64,000 bases of DNA from Xylophilus sp. GOD-11R (GTDB lineage Bacteria; Pseudomonadota; Gammaproteobacteria; Burkholderiales; Burkholderiaceae_C), in the NCBI RefSeq assembly GCF_033546935.1, contig NZ_CP137854.1, forward strand, positions 4,588,001-4,652,000, in the 5' to 3' direction. Below the pieces are notes generated by a model. That model searched no databases. It worked only from the letters and a program-made list of their open reading frames with translations, and was not told where the DNA came from. The position numbers were made by a program, and so were the translations under genes. Of the stretch, positions 53,202 to 63,029 are shown piece after piece (position 1 is the first letter of the stretch; every line of letters begins with the position of its first letter).

Positions 53202-54087
53202 GCTTCACCCGCATTGGCTCAAGACTTTCGTGGCGCTATCCGACGCCGGCAGCTTCACCCGTGCGGCCGACCGGCTCGGGCTGACGCAGGCCGCCGTCAG
53301 CCAGCACATCCGGCAATTGGAAAAGGCACTCGGCCCCTTGCTGATCCGCCGGCCGCGCGGCGTCGAGCTCACGCCCGCCGGCGACGCGCTGCTGCGCTAC
53401 TGCACCGAGCTGGAACAGGCCGACCAGCGGCTGCAATGCCGCTTGATCGACAACGAAGCCACCACGGGTGAGCTCACGCTGGTCACGCCCGGCAGCATCG
53501 GCCTGGCGATCTACCCGCTGCTGCTGGACCTGCAGGCCGAGCATCCCGGCCTGGTGGTGCGCCATCGTTTCGCGCCCGACCGCGACGTGCTCGACGCGGT
53601 GCTGGGCCGCACCGACGAACTCGGCCTCATGACCTACCGCCCGGAAGACGGCCGCATCGCCACCTCGCCCTTCGTCGAAGAGCCATTGCAACTGGTGCTG
53701 CCGCGCGGCGCCCGCGCCGACTGCTGGGAAGACCTGGTCACGCTCGGCTTCATCGACCACCCGGACGGCCGGGCCATGGCGACCCGGCTGCTGTCGCGCC
53801 ACTTCCCCGGCAACCCCGGCGTGCACACCCTGCCCTGCCACGGTTATGTGAACCAGATCGGCCTGATCCTGGAGCCGGTCGCTCGCGGCCTGGGCTTCAC
53901 CGTGCTGCCCCGCTACGCCGGCCAGGCCTTCGCGGGCGCCACCTCGCTGCGCGTCATCGAATGCGTGCAGCCGGTCGTCGACATGCTGTGGTTCGTGCAC
54001 CGCGCCGAATGGGCGCAGACGGCGCGGGCGGCCCGGGCGATGGGGTATCTGCGGGAGCGGATGCCGGGGGCCGTGGTGGCGGTCTGA
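53200..54087 (+). CDS. LysR-family transcriptional regulator
   Basis: A 295-residue LysR-type regulator with the helix-turn-helix at about residues 4-60 (LKTFVALSDAGSFTRAADRL, then LGLTQAAVSQHIRQLEKAL) and an effector domain. The ATG at 53200 is seven residues before the first helix, as usual. It is divergent from the OYE gene with about 95 bases between them, so that gene is its likely target, with an electrophile or quinone as plausible effector. The gene after it on the same strand (54388) is separated by a structured RNA region. Confidence 0.88.
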   Translation: MLHPHWLKTFVALSDAGSFTRAADRLGLTQAAVSQHIRQLEKALGPLLIRRPRGVELTPAGDALLRYCTELEQADQRLQCRLIDNEATTGELTLVTPGSIGLAIYPLLLDLQAEHPGLVVRHRFAPDRDVLDAVLGRTDELGLMTYRPEDGRIATSPFVEEPLQLVLPRGARADCWEDLVTLGFIDHPDGRAMATRLLSRHFPGNPGVHTLPCHGYVNQIGLILEPVARGLGFTVLPRYAGQAFAGATSLRVIECVQPVVDMLWFVHRAEWAQTARAARAMGYLRERMPGAVVAV

Positions 54088-54130
54088 GGCGGCGGTAGCC
54101 GCAAGGCCGGCGGGATCGCCGACCGGCGGC

Positions 54131-54362
54131 ACCTACAATTCGCGCGCTGCGTGCATCGGGACGCAGCCGGGTTTGGAAGCCCGAACAACTCACAGACGCA
54201 ACGCTGCAGCTCGCCACCGGCGAGTTGCAGCGTTGCCGTTCGTGCCCCTGTTTATGGCGGCTCGGACAGGAGGACGAAAGTCCTGCCGGTTTGCGCGAGT
54301 TGTCCGGTCTTCCAACCTGCTCGAGCCGCCGCCCTCGTTTGGAAGCGGGTGCGGTGGCCTTT
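54131..54362 (+). ncRNA. Multi-stem structured RNA, phage C4-like
   Basis: Several hairpins are visible in 230 bases without a gene. A small stem CGGG-TTTGGAA-GCCCG covers 54168-54183, and a long hairpin with about 16 paired bases covers 54200-54235. An outer stem GGCGGCTCG (54256-54264) pairs with CGAGCCGCC (54321-54329) and encloses AGGAC-GAAA-GTCCT (54270-54283), a GNRA-type tetraloop. TTGGAAGC occurs twice (from 54173 and 54339). The order of elements resembles what I recall of C4-type antisense RNAs of phages and proteobacteria. The RNA ends just before the small gene at 54388. Confidence 0.45.
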
Positions 54363-54387
54363 GCCATCACAACTTCGAAAGGCCATC

Positions 54388-54663
54388 ATGGCTGACCAAA
54401 CGCTTGTCTCCCTCGCCCGCGACGCCGCGACCGAAATCGCCCAGCTCCGCGATTTGCTCGGCGCCTATGTCGGGCTGGAAACGCTCATCGAACCCCATCC
54501 TGACGCGGACGATTTGCTGGTCGACCGCCGCCAGCTCGGCGCCCTGCTGCGCCTGATGAACGGCGGCGTGCACCGCCAGCTGGAGCTGACCGAAAGCCTC
54601 GTCGGCTCGATGCTTGGCCGCACGCAAACCCTGCCGTCGCAAGTTTTGAGGCCCGCTAGTTGA
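54388..54663 (+). CDS. Small protein of unknown function
   Basis: A 91-residue acidic, mostly helical protein starting MADQTLVSLARDAATEIAQL. It has no signal peptide or membrane segment and no motif I can name. The ribosome binding site is GAAAGG about eight bases before the ATG. It follows the structured RNA region by about 25 bases, which may act as its leader. Its stop is 12 bases before the end of the convergent hipA gene. Codon use looks native. It may be a relic of a phage or plasmid module together with the RNA, but nothing proves it. Confidence 0.6.
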   Translation: MADQTLVSLARDAATEIAQLRDLLGAYVGLETLIEPHPDADDLLVDRRQLGALLRLMNGGVHRQLELTESLVGSMLGRTQTLPSQVLRPAS

Positions 54664-54675
54664 GGCAGTGGCATT

Positions 54676-55998
54676 TCATCGGCGCCCGAGCAAAGGGGAT
54701 CGTCCGACCTTTTCCACCTCCGGCTTGACCCTCGGCGCGATGTCCGAGAGCCCGGCCTGCGCGATCGGCGCATCCAGCGAGGGCAAGCTCCACGCCTTCT
54801 GCAGACGCAGGCTGTTCATGCCCTCGTTCCAGGCGTGCAGCATGCGTTTGCCGGTTTCCCGGAATGCCGGATAGCGTTCGATCGTCGTCAACACTTGCGG
54901 CATGACGGCAACGATGGCGTCGCAGATTCGCTCCACCCGTTGCCTGGTCTCACTTGGCAAGACACCGCATCGCAGCTGCAAGAAAAGCTCCAACGATTTA
55001 CCGGGCTTCCAGGTGCTACGCCCCTCCACCGACATGCCGGGTGGGTTCTTGGCGTAATCGTCGTAGACCGAGGTGGTCAGCATGTCGTAGACCGGCGCCA
55101 ACACGATGTCGTCGCGGCCGGAGTAAAGCAAGGCGATGTTCTTGGTGTGGCAATCGGCATTGCGCAATGCGTAGGTCAGCAGCAGCATGTCGGCGAGTTG
55201 CGACAGGGCTGCATTCTTTTGCGCAGGATCTGCCACGATTGCCTTGATCCGGCCGCTCACCTGCTCCCACGTCGCCTGGTATTTTTCTTCCGGTCGCAGC
55301 AGAAGCAGGCTGCAGAGATCCTCCATACCCTTGCGCCGCACGCCGTCGTCTTCGAAATCGAAGCGATGCACGACGAGCGCCTGGCCGTCGTCCGAGACTT
55401 CAGTCATGGCGCAAGCGATGCCGGCTTTGCGCGACACCTCCATGCACAGGTGCTCATTGAGCGCGACACCGGGCAGCCGAGCCGTCGTGCCTTTGACGAT
55501 GTAGCGGTTCATCGCCAACGTGGCCTTGCCGTGTCGGCCCAGGGTATTGGGCGACAGGAACTTGGGCACCACGCCCGAAACGCCGGACGCTGCATATCGC
55601 CGCACCAGATCGACGAAGGCCTCTTCCGAGTTGTCGCCCCGCAGGATGCTGCGAACCTCGAAAGGCACTGGCGGCTGGGTCGGGTTGGCACCCGGCGCTG
55701 CCACTTTGATGCGGCCGATGGCATTGCGGCCGACCACCGCCAGGAGGCTCAGAGGTGAAGCACCGACCTGGGGCGCCAATTGCTCTTGCAGGATCGACAA
55801 CAGAAAGCCTTCGGGCAGGTTCATCCGGAAGATCGGGTGCAGGTCCGGGTAGGCGTACGACTCGGTGCGCACCGGCATCTGCAGGGAGACGAACTCCGCC
55901 TCATCGACCGCATCGTGATAGGTCATCACATGTCGAAAACCGTCGGTCGAATCCAGCGTCGCGACCGGGCGATCGTGCACGAAGACATGAAGGCTCAT
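54676..55998 (-). CDS. hipA: HipA-family serine/threonine kinase toxin
   Basis: A 440-residue HipA protein. The N-terminal subdomain spans about residues 1-105. The glycine-rich loop is SGVSGVVPKF (138-147), the likely ATP lysine is K169 in MNRYIVKGT, the catalytic loop is N280-A-D-C-H-T-K-N287 and the metal Asp is D305 in APVYDML. HipA phosphorylates glutamyl-tRNA synthetase in E. coli and causes growth arrest; related toxins use other synthetases. All key residues are present, so it should be active. Its ATG overlaps the stop of hipB, the usual antitoxin-first order. Confidence 0.88.
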   Translation of the reverse strand: MSLHVFVHDRPVATLDSTDGFRHVMTYHDAVDEAEFVSLQMPVRTESYAYPDLHPIFRMNLPEGFLLSILQEQLAPQVGASPLSLLAVVGRNAIGRIKVAAPGANPTQPPVPFEVRSILRGDNSEEAFVDLVRRYAASGVSGVVPKFLSPNTLGRHGKATLAMNRYIVKGTTARLPGVALNEHLCMEVSRKAGIACAMTEVSDDGQALVVHRFDFEDDGVRRKGMEDLCSLLLLRPEEKYQATWEQVSGRIKAIVADPAQKNAALSQLADMLLLTYALRNADCHTKNIALLYSGRDDIVLAPVYDMLTTSVYDDYAKNPPGMSVEGRSTWKPGKSLELFLQLRCGVLPSETRQRVERICDAIVAVMPQVLTTIERYPAFRETGKRMLHAWNEGMNSLRLQKAWSLPSLDAPIAQAGLSDIAPRVKPEVEKVGRSPLLGRR

Positions 55999-56276
55999 AC
56001 GGCACCCCGGCCCCGCAGGGCCGCAGATCGCTGTTTTTCGGCCAGCGCGTCGTCCAGCGTGAAGACATGGTTGACGGGCACAAAGCTCAACTCCACGCCC
56101 AGTACTTCCATCAGCCTCAGCAGTTTGCGCGAGCCGAACTCCGCCACGCGGCCGGATTCGAAACGAGCAAGCGTGGACTGGCCGAGCCCCGACAACTCGG
56201 CGAGCTGGCGCTGTGTCATACCGCGCTCGCGCCTCAGCCCGGCGACCGCCGCGCCCAATTCAGGAAGCTCTTTCAT
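55995..56276 (-). CDS. hipB: HipB-like helix-turn-helix antitoxin
   Basis: A 93-residue XRE-family DNA-binding protein. The helix-turn-helix is MTQRQLAELSGLGQSTLARF at about residues 20-39, and a C-terminal tail probably contacts HipA. The start at 56276 lies exactly at the edge of a 16-base inverted repeat arm, so the protein can cover its own start site. HipB neutralises HipA and represses the operon. The overlap of its stop with the hipA ATG couples translation of both. Confidence 0.88.
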   Translation of the reverse strand: MKELPELGAAVAGLRRERGMTQRQLAELSGLGQSTLARFESGRVAEFGSRKLLRLMEVLGVELSFVPVNHVFTLDDALAEKQRSAALRGRGAV

Positions 56277-56344
56277 GCCGTATTTGCTATTGAATAATCG
56301 GCCTCCAGAGTAGCACCGACGTTTTTTTATAGCAAATACGGCAT
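56275..56344. promoter_or_regulatory. Inverted-repeat operator of hipBA
   Basis: ATGCCGTATTTGCTAT (56275-56290) and ATAGCAAATACGGCAT (56329-56344) are exact reverse complements separated by 38 bases. The left arm touches the hipB start codon and the interval is A/T-rich, where the promoter must lie. Two HipB dimers could bind the arms and bring them together, as described for other hip operators. Confidence 0.75.
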
Positions 56345-56412
56345 ATTCTTCAGCTGATCCAGGCGCATCATTTCCGCAAAGCGCGTGCGGACGACGACCA
56401 CTTCTGTCAGGC

Positions 56413-57921
56413 CTAGCGTCCCACCGCCCCCAGCTTCTCGAAGTCCGCATCCAGCCGCGCCAGCGAGGCCGAAATCTGCGTACGGCGTCCCTTGATCCAG
56501 GCATCCTGGTCGGCGATGCGCTGTTGGGCGGTCTTGAGCATGCGGGCCATTTCCTCGGGCTGCGGGCCGCCGGCGGTGCGGCGGTTCTTCACGATCGCGA
56601 CCGGGTCGAGCGTGGAGCGGAACTCGGCTTCGGACATCGGCAGTGCGGGCGGGAAATCCGAGCCCTTCACGGTGTCCGCATAGATGCGCTGCGCGTCGGC
56701 ATAGGGGAAGGCCAGCGGCTTGATGTCCTTGGCCTTGGCGTATTCGACGACCTCGGACGCGAAATGGTGGCCTACGCGGAAGGGCAGCTTGTACTTGCGC
56801 ATCAGCACGTCGGCGAGTTCCTGCGAGGCGGTCCAGTCGCTGTTGAGCTCCTCCAGCGCGCGGTCGGGGTCGATCACCATGGCGTTGAGGATGCGGTCCC
56901 AATTGTTGAGCACCAGCACCGCGCTGCGCACCATGGCGGTGTTGTTGCGGACCTCCTTCGGGTCCTGCATGCCCGGCGGGATGTTGTGCGCCTGCAGGGT
57001 CGCGCCCATGCCGAGCGTGAGCGCCTGCGAGGCGTCGCGGCGGGTGGAGTTGAGGAGGCCGGGGTTGCGCTTCTGCGGCATGGCGCTCGACACGTAGGTG
57101 TTGCCGCCGCCTTCCTGCAGCAGGATCCACGGGCGCGCCTGCGCGTACTGCGTCATCACGTCCTCGATGAAGGTGCCGGCATGCAGGGCGATGGCCTGGA
57201 CGATGGCGCCGGCCTCCACCGGCTGGTCGACCGCCGAGATCTGCGCGGCGTCGTAGGCGTTCTCCACCGTGGTCGAAAAACCCAGGTAGCCGGCCATGCG
57301 CTGGCGGTCGAGCGGCCAGCTGGTGCCGTTGAGCACCGTCGTGCCCATGGGCGAGCGGTCGATGCGGGCATAGGCCTCGCGGATGCGCTGCGCGTCGCGG
57401 TCCAGGCCGGCGGCGAAGCCCAGCAGGTAGTGGCCGTAGCTGTTGGGCTGCGCGGCCACGCCATTGGTGTAGTTGGGCACGATCGTGCCCTGGTGCTTGT
57501 CGGCGAGCTTGACCATGGTGGCCGAGGTCTTGTTGAGGGCTTCGGCCAGCGACAGCATCTCGCCGCGCAGGATGGCCGAGCGCACGGTGGCCAGCATGTC
57601 CTGGCTGGAACGGCCGGCGTGCAGCAGGGTGATCTGCGGGCCGGCGGCCTCGATCAGCAGCGGCTCGAAGGTGATGACCAGGTTGGGCCGCTTGCCGCCC
57701 GGCTGGGCGCCATCGGCCAGCACCTTGGAGATGCCCTGGTAGACCAGCGGCGTCATGGACTTGTCGAGCAGGCCCTCGTCGGTGTTGATGACGGCGGAGG
57801 CCTTGTTGATTTCGCCGAGCCAGAAGAAGTCGTCGTGCATGGGTTTGGCGGATGGAGTCTGGGCGCCGGCGGCGGATGCGAATGCCAGGCCGGCGGCCAG
57901 GGCGATGGAAGCGAGTTTCAT
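56413..57921 (-). CDS. Exported argininosuccinate-lyase-like protein
   Basis: A 502-residue protein of the fumarase/argininosuccinate lyase superfamily. LHAGRSSQDMLATV at about residues 106-119, LNGTSWPLDRQRM near 190 and the signature SSAMPQKRNP near 273 are all present. Unusually, the N-terminus is a signal peptide: MKLASIALAAGLAFASAAGA, with cleavage near AQT. I chose the start at 57921; an ATG 12 codons upstream would bury the signal. Enzymes of this superfamily are normally cytoplasmic, so this one probably acts in the periplasm on an imported succinyl-type or related substrate. Start and direction suggest it is transcribed alone, divergent from the allA-like gene. Confidence 0.82.
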   Translation of the reverse strand: MKLASIALAAGLAFASAAGAQTPSAKPMHDDFFWLGEINKASAVINTDEGLLDKSMTPLVYQGISKVLADGAQPGGKRPNLVITFEPLLIEAAGPQITLLHAGRSSQDMLATVRSAILRGEMLSLAEALNKTSATMVKLADKHQGTIVPNYTNGVAAQPNSYGHYLLGFAAGLDRDAQRIREAYARIDRSPMGTTVLNGTSWPLDRQRMAGYLGFSTTVENAYDAAQISAVDQPVEAGAIVQAIALHAGTFIEDVMTQYAQARPWILLQEGGGNTYVSSAMPQKRNPGLLNSTRRDASQALTLGMGATLQAHNIPPGMQDPKEVRNNTAMVRSAVLVLNNWDRILNAMVIDPDRALEELNSDWTASQELADVLMRKYKLPFRVGHHFASEVVEYAKAKDIKPLAFPYADAQRIYADTVKGSDFPPALPMSEAEFRSTLDPVAIVKNRRTAGGPQPEEMARMLKTAQQRIADQDAWIKGRRTQISASLARLDADFEKLGAVGR

Positions 57922-58044
57922 AAGGCTGCTGTTTGTCTCGGTCTTGGAGCCGGCCACGATACAAGCTGGCGCGGTTGGGGGTCAATCGCGCGGACGCGGG
58001 GAACACGTTATGGTCCGCGACAGTCCGCCCGACCACGTCCGCCC

Positions 58045-58554
58045 ATGAATGACCTGACCCTCGTCCCGCAAGCTTTGACCGACGCCGCCTTCGCCCCGTT
58101 CGGCGAGGTGATACAGGCCGACGGCCGGCGCCATTTCCCGATCAACGACGGCCAGGTGCAACGCTTTCACGATCTGGCGACGGTGGATGTGCAGAGCGCC
58201 GGCGGCCGGCCGGGCATCAGCCTGTTCGTGGCCCGGCCCTATGCGCTGCCGCTGGCGCTGCGATGGATGGAACGCCATCCGCTGTCGAGCCAGGCGTTTC
58301 AGCCGCTGGACGAGCGCCCCTTCCTGGTCGTGGTGGCTCCGGCCGGCGAGACCCCGTCGGCCGGCAACATCCGCGCCTTCGTCAGCGACGGCCGGCAGGG
58401 CGTGAACTACCGGCGTGGCGTATGGCACCACCCGCTGATCGCCTTCGGCGTGGAGCAGACATTCGTGGTGATCGACCGCATCGGGGAAGACGCCAACTGC
58501 GACCTGCATGCCTTCGACGATGGCGCCCGGCCCTGGCTGCAGGCACCGGACTGA
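58045..58554 (+). CDS. Ureidoglycolate lyase (AllA family)
   Basis: A 169-residue cupin-fold protein of the AllA type with FAPFGEVIQADG at about residues 16-27, the active-site WHHPL (about 126-130) and DRIGEDANCDLH near the C-terminus. AllA splits ureidoglycolate into glyoxylate and urea at the end of allantoin degradation. No other allantoin genes are near. It is upstream of the rut operon on the same strand with 213 bases between, so a nitrogen-scavenging theme is plausible but cotranscription is not. Confidence 0.85.
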   Translation: MNDLTLVPQALTDAAFAPFGEVIQADGRRHFPINDGQVQRFHDLATVDVQSAGGRPGISLFVARPYALPLALRWMERHPLSSQAFQPLDERPFLVVVAPAGETPSAGNIRAFVSDGRQGVNYRRGVWHHPLIAFGVEQTFVVIDRIGEDANCDLHAFDDGARPWLQAPD

Positions 58555-58625
58555 GCCCGGCGCGCACCAGATCCGCGCCAGCCACGCACCACGGCCGTGA
58601 AAAGACGCGACCGCCCGGTTCGAAT

Positions 58626-58641
58626 TGGACCATTTGGTCAA
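58626..58641. promoter_or_regulatory. RutR-like operator before rutA
   Basis: TGGACCATTTGGTCAA differs at one position from the RutR consensus TTGACCA-NN-TGGTCAA that I recall from E. coli. The inner GACCA-TT-TGGTC is a perfect inverted repeat. It lies 127-142 bases before the rutA start codon. The remaining upstream DNA to 58767 is A/T-rich and holds no gene. Confidence 0.65.
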
Positions 58642-58767
58642 ACACGCTAGCCAAAAAATCTTCAAGTTATTGATATGCAATAGAAAAGTCACTCTGGCAC
58701 GGCGCATGCATTGGCTTGCCGCATCGCCGCGATCGCGGCTCCTGACGGCACCAGAGAGGTCTTTTCC

Positions 58768-59880
<1,113 letters not shown>

Positions 59881-59890
59881 GACCGAACCC

Positions 59891-60643
59891 ATGTCCGCCT
59901 TGCTCGAAAAGAACCAGACCATCACCTCCACCGTTCCGGTCGGCCCGCCGCGGCTGCCCGGCGCGCCCGATCCGCTGGTGCTGCCGGCGCGGCCGGAGCC
60001 TTTCGCCATGCAGGCCACGCAGACCGCGCTGATCGTGGTGGACATGCAGAACGCCTACGCCACCGAAGGCGGCTATGTGGATTCGGCGGGCTTCGACATC
60101 TCGGGCGCCAAAAGCGTCATCGACAACATCGTCAGAGCGATCGAGGCGGCGCGCGCCGCCGGCATGCTGGTGGTGTTTCTGCAGAACGGCTGGGACGCCC
60201 AGTACGTCGAGGCCGGCGGTCCGGGCTCGCCCAATTGGTACAAGTCCAACGCGCTCAAGACCATGCGCAAGAAGCCGGAGTTGGCCGGCAAGTTCCTGGC
60301 CAAGGGCGGCTGGGACTACGAGCTGATTCCCGCCTGCGCACCGCAGCCCGGCGACATCGTCGTGCCCAAGACGCGCTACAGCGGCTTCTTCAACAGCACG
60401 CTCGACAGCACCCTGCGCTCGCGCGGCGTGCGCAGCCTGGTGTTCACCGGCATCGCCACCAACGTCTGCGTGGAATCGACGCTGCGCGACGCCTTCCACC
60501 TCGAATACTTCTCGGTGATGCTCGAGGACGCCACCCACGAGCTCGGCGGCAGCGCCATCCAGAAGGCGGTCGTCTACAACGTGGAGACCTTCTTCGGCTG
60601 GGTCGCCACCGTGGACGATTTCTGCACCACCGTCGCCGCCTGA
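59891..60643 (+). CDS. rutB: Ureidoacrylate amidohydrolase RutB
   Basis: A 250-residue cysteine hydrolase of the isochorismatase-like fold. The catalytic Asp is in IVVDMQNAY (about residues 48-56), the Lys in VPKTRYS and the Cys in ATNVCVES. It hydrolyses the ureidoacrylate product of RutA, releasing carbamate and a 3-aminoacrylate (peracid). The start is 10 bases after rutA. The order and the spacing match the canonical operon. Confidence 0.94.
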   Translation: MSALLEKNQTITSTVPVGPPRLPGAPDPLVLPARPEPFAMQATQTALIVVDMQNAYATEGGYVDSAGFDISGAKSVIDNIVRAIEAARAAGMLVVFLQNGWDAQYVEAGGPGSPNWYKSNALKTMRKKPELAGKFLAKGGWDYELIPACAPQPGDIVVPKTRYSGFFNSTLDSTLRSRGVRSLVFTGIATNVCVESTLRDAFHLEYFSVMLEDATHELGGSAIQKAVVYNVETFFGWVATVDDFCTTVAA

Positions 60644-60694
60644 GCGCGTTTTTTTTCTCTCTCTCGTTCCTCCACTCCAACCGCAACGAAGACC

Positions 60695-61087
60695 ATGCCC
60701 AAAGAAGCCATCATCCCGCCCGGCACCAGCACGCCCATCGCTCCCTTCGTCCCCGGCACCATGGCCGACGGCATCGTCTACGTGTCGGGCACCCTGCCCT
60801 TCGACAAGGACAACAACGTGGTGCACGTGGGCGACGCCGCCGCGCAGACCCGCCACGTGCTGGAGACCATCAAGAGCGTGATCACCACCGCCGGCGGCAC
60901 CATGGACGATGTCACCTTCAACTCGATCTTCATCAAGGACTGGGCCGACTACGGCAAGGTCAACGCGGTGTACGCCGAGTACTTTCCCGGCGTGAAGCCG
61001 GCGCGCTTCTGCATCCAGTGCGGCCTGGTCAAGCCCGACGCGCTGGTGGAGATCGCCTCCATCGCGCACGTGGGCAAGAAGGCCTGA
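60695..61087 (+). CDS. rutC: 3-aminoacrylate deaminase/peracid reductase RutC
   Basis: A 130-residue YjgF/Rid-family trimer-forming protein. [20 protein letters not shown] at the N-terminus and [19 protein letters not shown] at the end (with the usual Arg/Glu pocket region) identify RutC. It removes the reactive aminoacrylate intermediate. The 51-base gap from rutB includes a T-rich stretch but no terminator hairpin. Confidence 0.93.
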   Translation: MPKEAIIPPGTSTPIAPFVPGTMADGIVYVSGTLPFDKDNNVVHVGDAAAQTRHVLETIKSVITTAGGTMDDVTFNSIFIKDWADYGKVNAVYAEYFPGVKPARFCIQCGLVKPDALVEIASIAHVGKKA

Positions 61088-61091
61088 CGCG

Positions 61092-61919
61092 ATGACCTTG
61101 TTCCATGAAGTGCTGGGCACCGGCAAGCCCGGCGCGCCGAGCGTGCTGCTGTCGTCCGGCCTGGGCGGTTCGGCCAACTACTGGAAGCCGCAGACGCAGG
61201 TGCTGGTCGATGCCGGCTGGCGCGTGGTGGCCTACGACCAGCGCGGCACCGGGCGCAGTCCCGCCACGCTGGAGGCCGGCTACACCATTGCCGACATGGC
61301 GGCCGACATCGTCGAGGTGATGGACGCCAGCGGCACCGCGCAATGCCACTTCGTGGGCCATGCGCTGGGCGGACTGGTCGGCCTGCAGCTGGCGCTGGAC
61401 GCGCCCGAGCGGGTGGCCAGCCTGGTGCTGATCAACGCCTGGTCGGCGCCCAACGTGCATTCGGCACGCTGCTTCGACGCACGCCTGGCGCTGCTCGGCG
61501 CCTGCGGTGTCGATGCCTACGTGCAGGCGCAGCCGCTGTTCCTCTACCCGGCCGACTGGTCGCTCGACAACGCGGCCATCGTCGAGGCCGAGGTGGCGCA
61601 CGCCATCGCGCATTTTCCGGGCGAGGCCAACATGCGCGCCCGCATCGCCGCGCTGCGCGCCTTCGACGTCGACGCCCGGCTGGGCGAGATCGCCGTGCCC
61701 ACGCTGGTCAGCGCCGCACGCGACGACCTGCTGGTGCCGTGGACACGGTCGCGCCGCCTGGCCGAAGGCCTGCCGCGTGCCACGCTGGAGCTGATGCCGC
61801 ACGGCGCGCATGCGCACAACATCGTCGAGGCCGAGGCATTCAACCAGTCGCTGCTCGGCTTTCTGTCGGCGCGCGCAGGCGAACAACGAACCGGAGCCAC
61901 CGATGCCCTCAATGCTTGA
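61092..61919 (+). CDS. rutD: Aminoacrylate hydrolase RutD
   Basis: A 275-residue alpha/beta hydrolase-fold protein. The elbow position reads [12 protein letters not shown] (about residues 84-95), with alanine where a serine nucleophile would be, as in E. coli RutD, which was also noted to lack the classic triad. DDLLVPW and a late GAHAHN carry the remaining positions. It speeds the hydrolysis of 3-aminoacrylate to malonic semialdehyde and ammonia. It overlaps the rutE start by 17 bases. Confidence 0.9.
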   Translation: MTLFHEVLGTGKPGAPSVLLSSGLGGSANYWKPQTQVLVDAGWRVVAYDQRGTGRSPATLEAGYTIADMAADIVEVMDASGTAQCHFVGHALGGLVGLQLALDAPERVASLVLINAWSAPNVHSARCFDARLALLGACGVDAYVQAQPLFLYPADWSLDNAAIVEAEVAHAIAHFPGEANMRARIAALRAFDVDARLGEIAVPTLVSAARDDLLVPWTRSRRLAEGLPRATLELMPHGAHAHNIVEAEAFNQSLLGFLSARAGEQRTGATDALNA

Positions 61920-62493
61920 CGACGCCGCGCTCGCCACGCTGTTTACCGAGGCTCGCAGCCAGAACGCCTGGAAGCCGGAACCCGTGACCGACGACACCCT
62001 TCGCCAGCTGTACGACCTGGTGAAGATGGGACCGACTTCTGCCAACTGCTCGCCCGCGCGCTTCGTGTTCGTTCGCAGCGCCGAGGGCAAGCAGAAGCTG
62101 GCGCCGTCGCTGTCCAAGGGCAACCTCGACAAGACCATGACCGCGCCGGTCACCGTCATCGCCGCGTGGGACAGCGAGTTCTACGAAAAATTGCCCACCC
62201 TCTTCCCGCACGGCGACGCGCGCAGCTGGTTCACCGGCAGCCCGGCCGTCGCCCACGAGACCGCCTTCCGCAACGCCAGCCTGCAGGCCGGCTACCTGAT
62301 CGTGGCGGCACGTTCGCTGGGGCTGGACGCGGGGCCGATGTCGGGTTTCGAGAAGGACAAGGTCGATGCCGCGTTCTTCGAGGGCACGACCTGGAAGACC
62401 AACCTGCTGATCAACCTCGGCCACGGCGATCCGGCCAAGGTTTTCGGCCGGCTGCCGAGGCTGGCCTTCGACGAAGCCTGCCGCCTGGACTGA
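61903..62493 (+). CDS. rutE: Malonic semialdehyde reductase RutE
   Basis: A 196-residue nitroreductase-fold enzyme that reduces malonic semialdehyde to 3-hydroxypropionate. [17 protein letters not shown] (about residues 43-59) and [20 protein letters not shown] (about 139-158) are the RutE hallmarks. The start at 61903 overlaps the end of rutD. A relative with the same hallmarks lies at 2076; this copy is the one in the pathway context. Confidence 0.93.
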   Translation: MPSMLDDAALATLFTEARSQNAWKPEPVTDDTLRQLYDLVKMGPTSANCSPARFVFVRSAEGKQKLAPSLSKGNLDKTMTAPVTVIAAWDSEFYEKLPTLFPHGDARSWFTGSPAVAHETAFRNASLQAGYLIVAARSLGLDAGPMSGFEKDKVDAAFFEGTTWKTNLLINLGHGDPAKVFGRLPRLAFDEACRLD

Positions 62494-62500
62494 CGACGCC

Positions 62501-63019
62501 ATGACCACCAGCACCACCGCCCTCGCCGGCCCGGTCGCCAAGGCCGATTTCCGCAACGCCATGGCCCGGCTGGGCGCGGCGGTGAACATCATCACCACCG
62601 ACGGCCCGGCCGGCCGCGCCGGCTTCACCGCCTCGGCGGTCTGCAGCGTGACCGACGAGCCGCCGACGCTGCTGGTCTGCCTCAACCGCAGCGCCTCGGT
62701 GTATGCCGCCGTCAAGCAGAACGCGGTGCTGTGCGTGAATGCGCTGGCTGCCGGGCACCAGGCCATTTCCGACCTGTTCGGCGGCAAGACGCCGATGGCC
62801 GAGCGCTTCGCCGCCGCCGACTGGGAAAACGGCCCGACCGGCTCGCCGATGCTGGCCGATGCCACCGTGTCGTTCGACTGCCGCATCGCCAGCTGCACCG
62901 CCGTCGGCACCCACGACGTGTTGTTCTGCGAGGTGATGGCCACCGCGGTAGGGGGTGCCACGCACGGGCTGGTGTATTTCGACCGGCGCTACCACGAGGT
63001 CGCGGCGTCGATCGTGTGA
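62501..63019 (+). CDS. rutF: FMN reductase RutF
   Basis: A 172-residue flavin reductase-like (split-barrel) protein. [40 protein letters not shown] and a late YHEV near the end identify RutF/HpaC-type reductases. It supplies FMNH2 to RutA. It is the last gene of the operon; the uracil permease rutG and the regulator rutR are not in the window. Confidence 0.93.
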   Translation: MTTSTTALAGPVAKADFRNAMARLGAAVNIITTDGPAGRAGFTASAVCSVTDEPPTLLVCLNRSASVYAAVKQNAVLCVNALAAGHQAISDLFGGKTPMAERFAAADWENGPTGSPMLADATVSFDCRIASCTAVGTHDVLFCEVMATAVGGATHGLVYFDRRYHEVAASIV

Positions 63020-63029
63020 GCGGGCCGGC

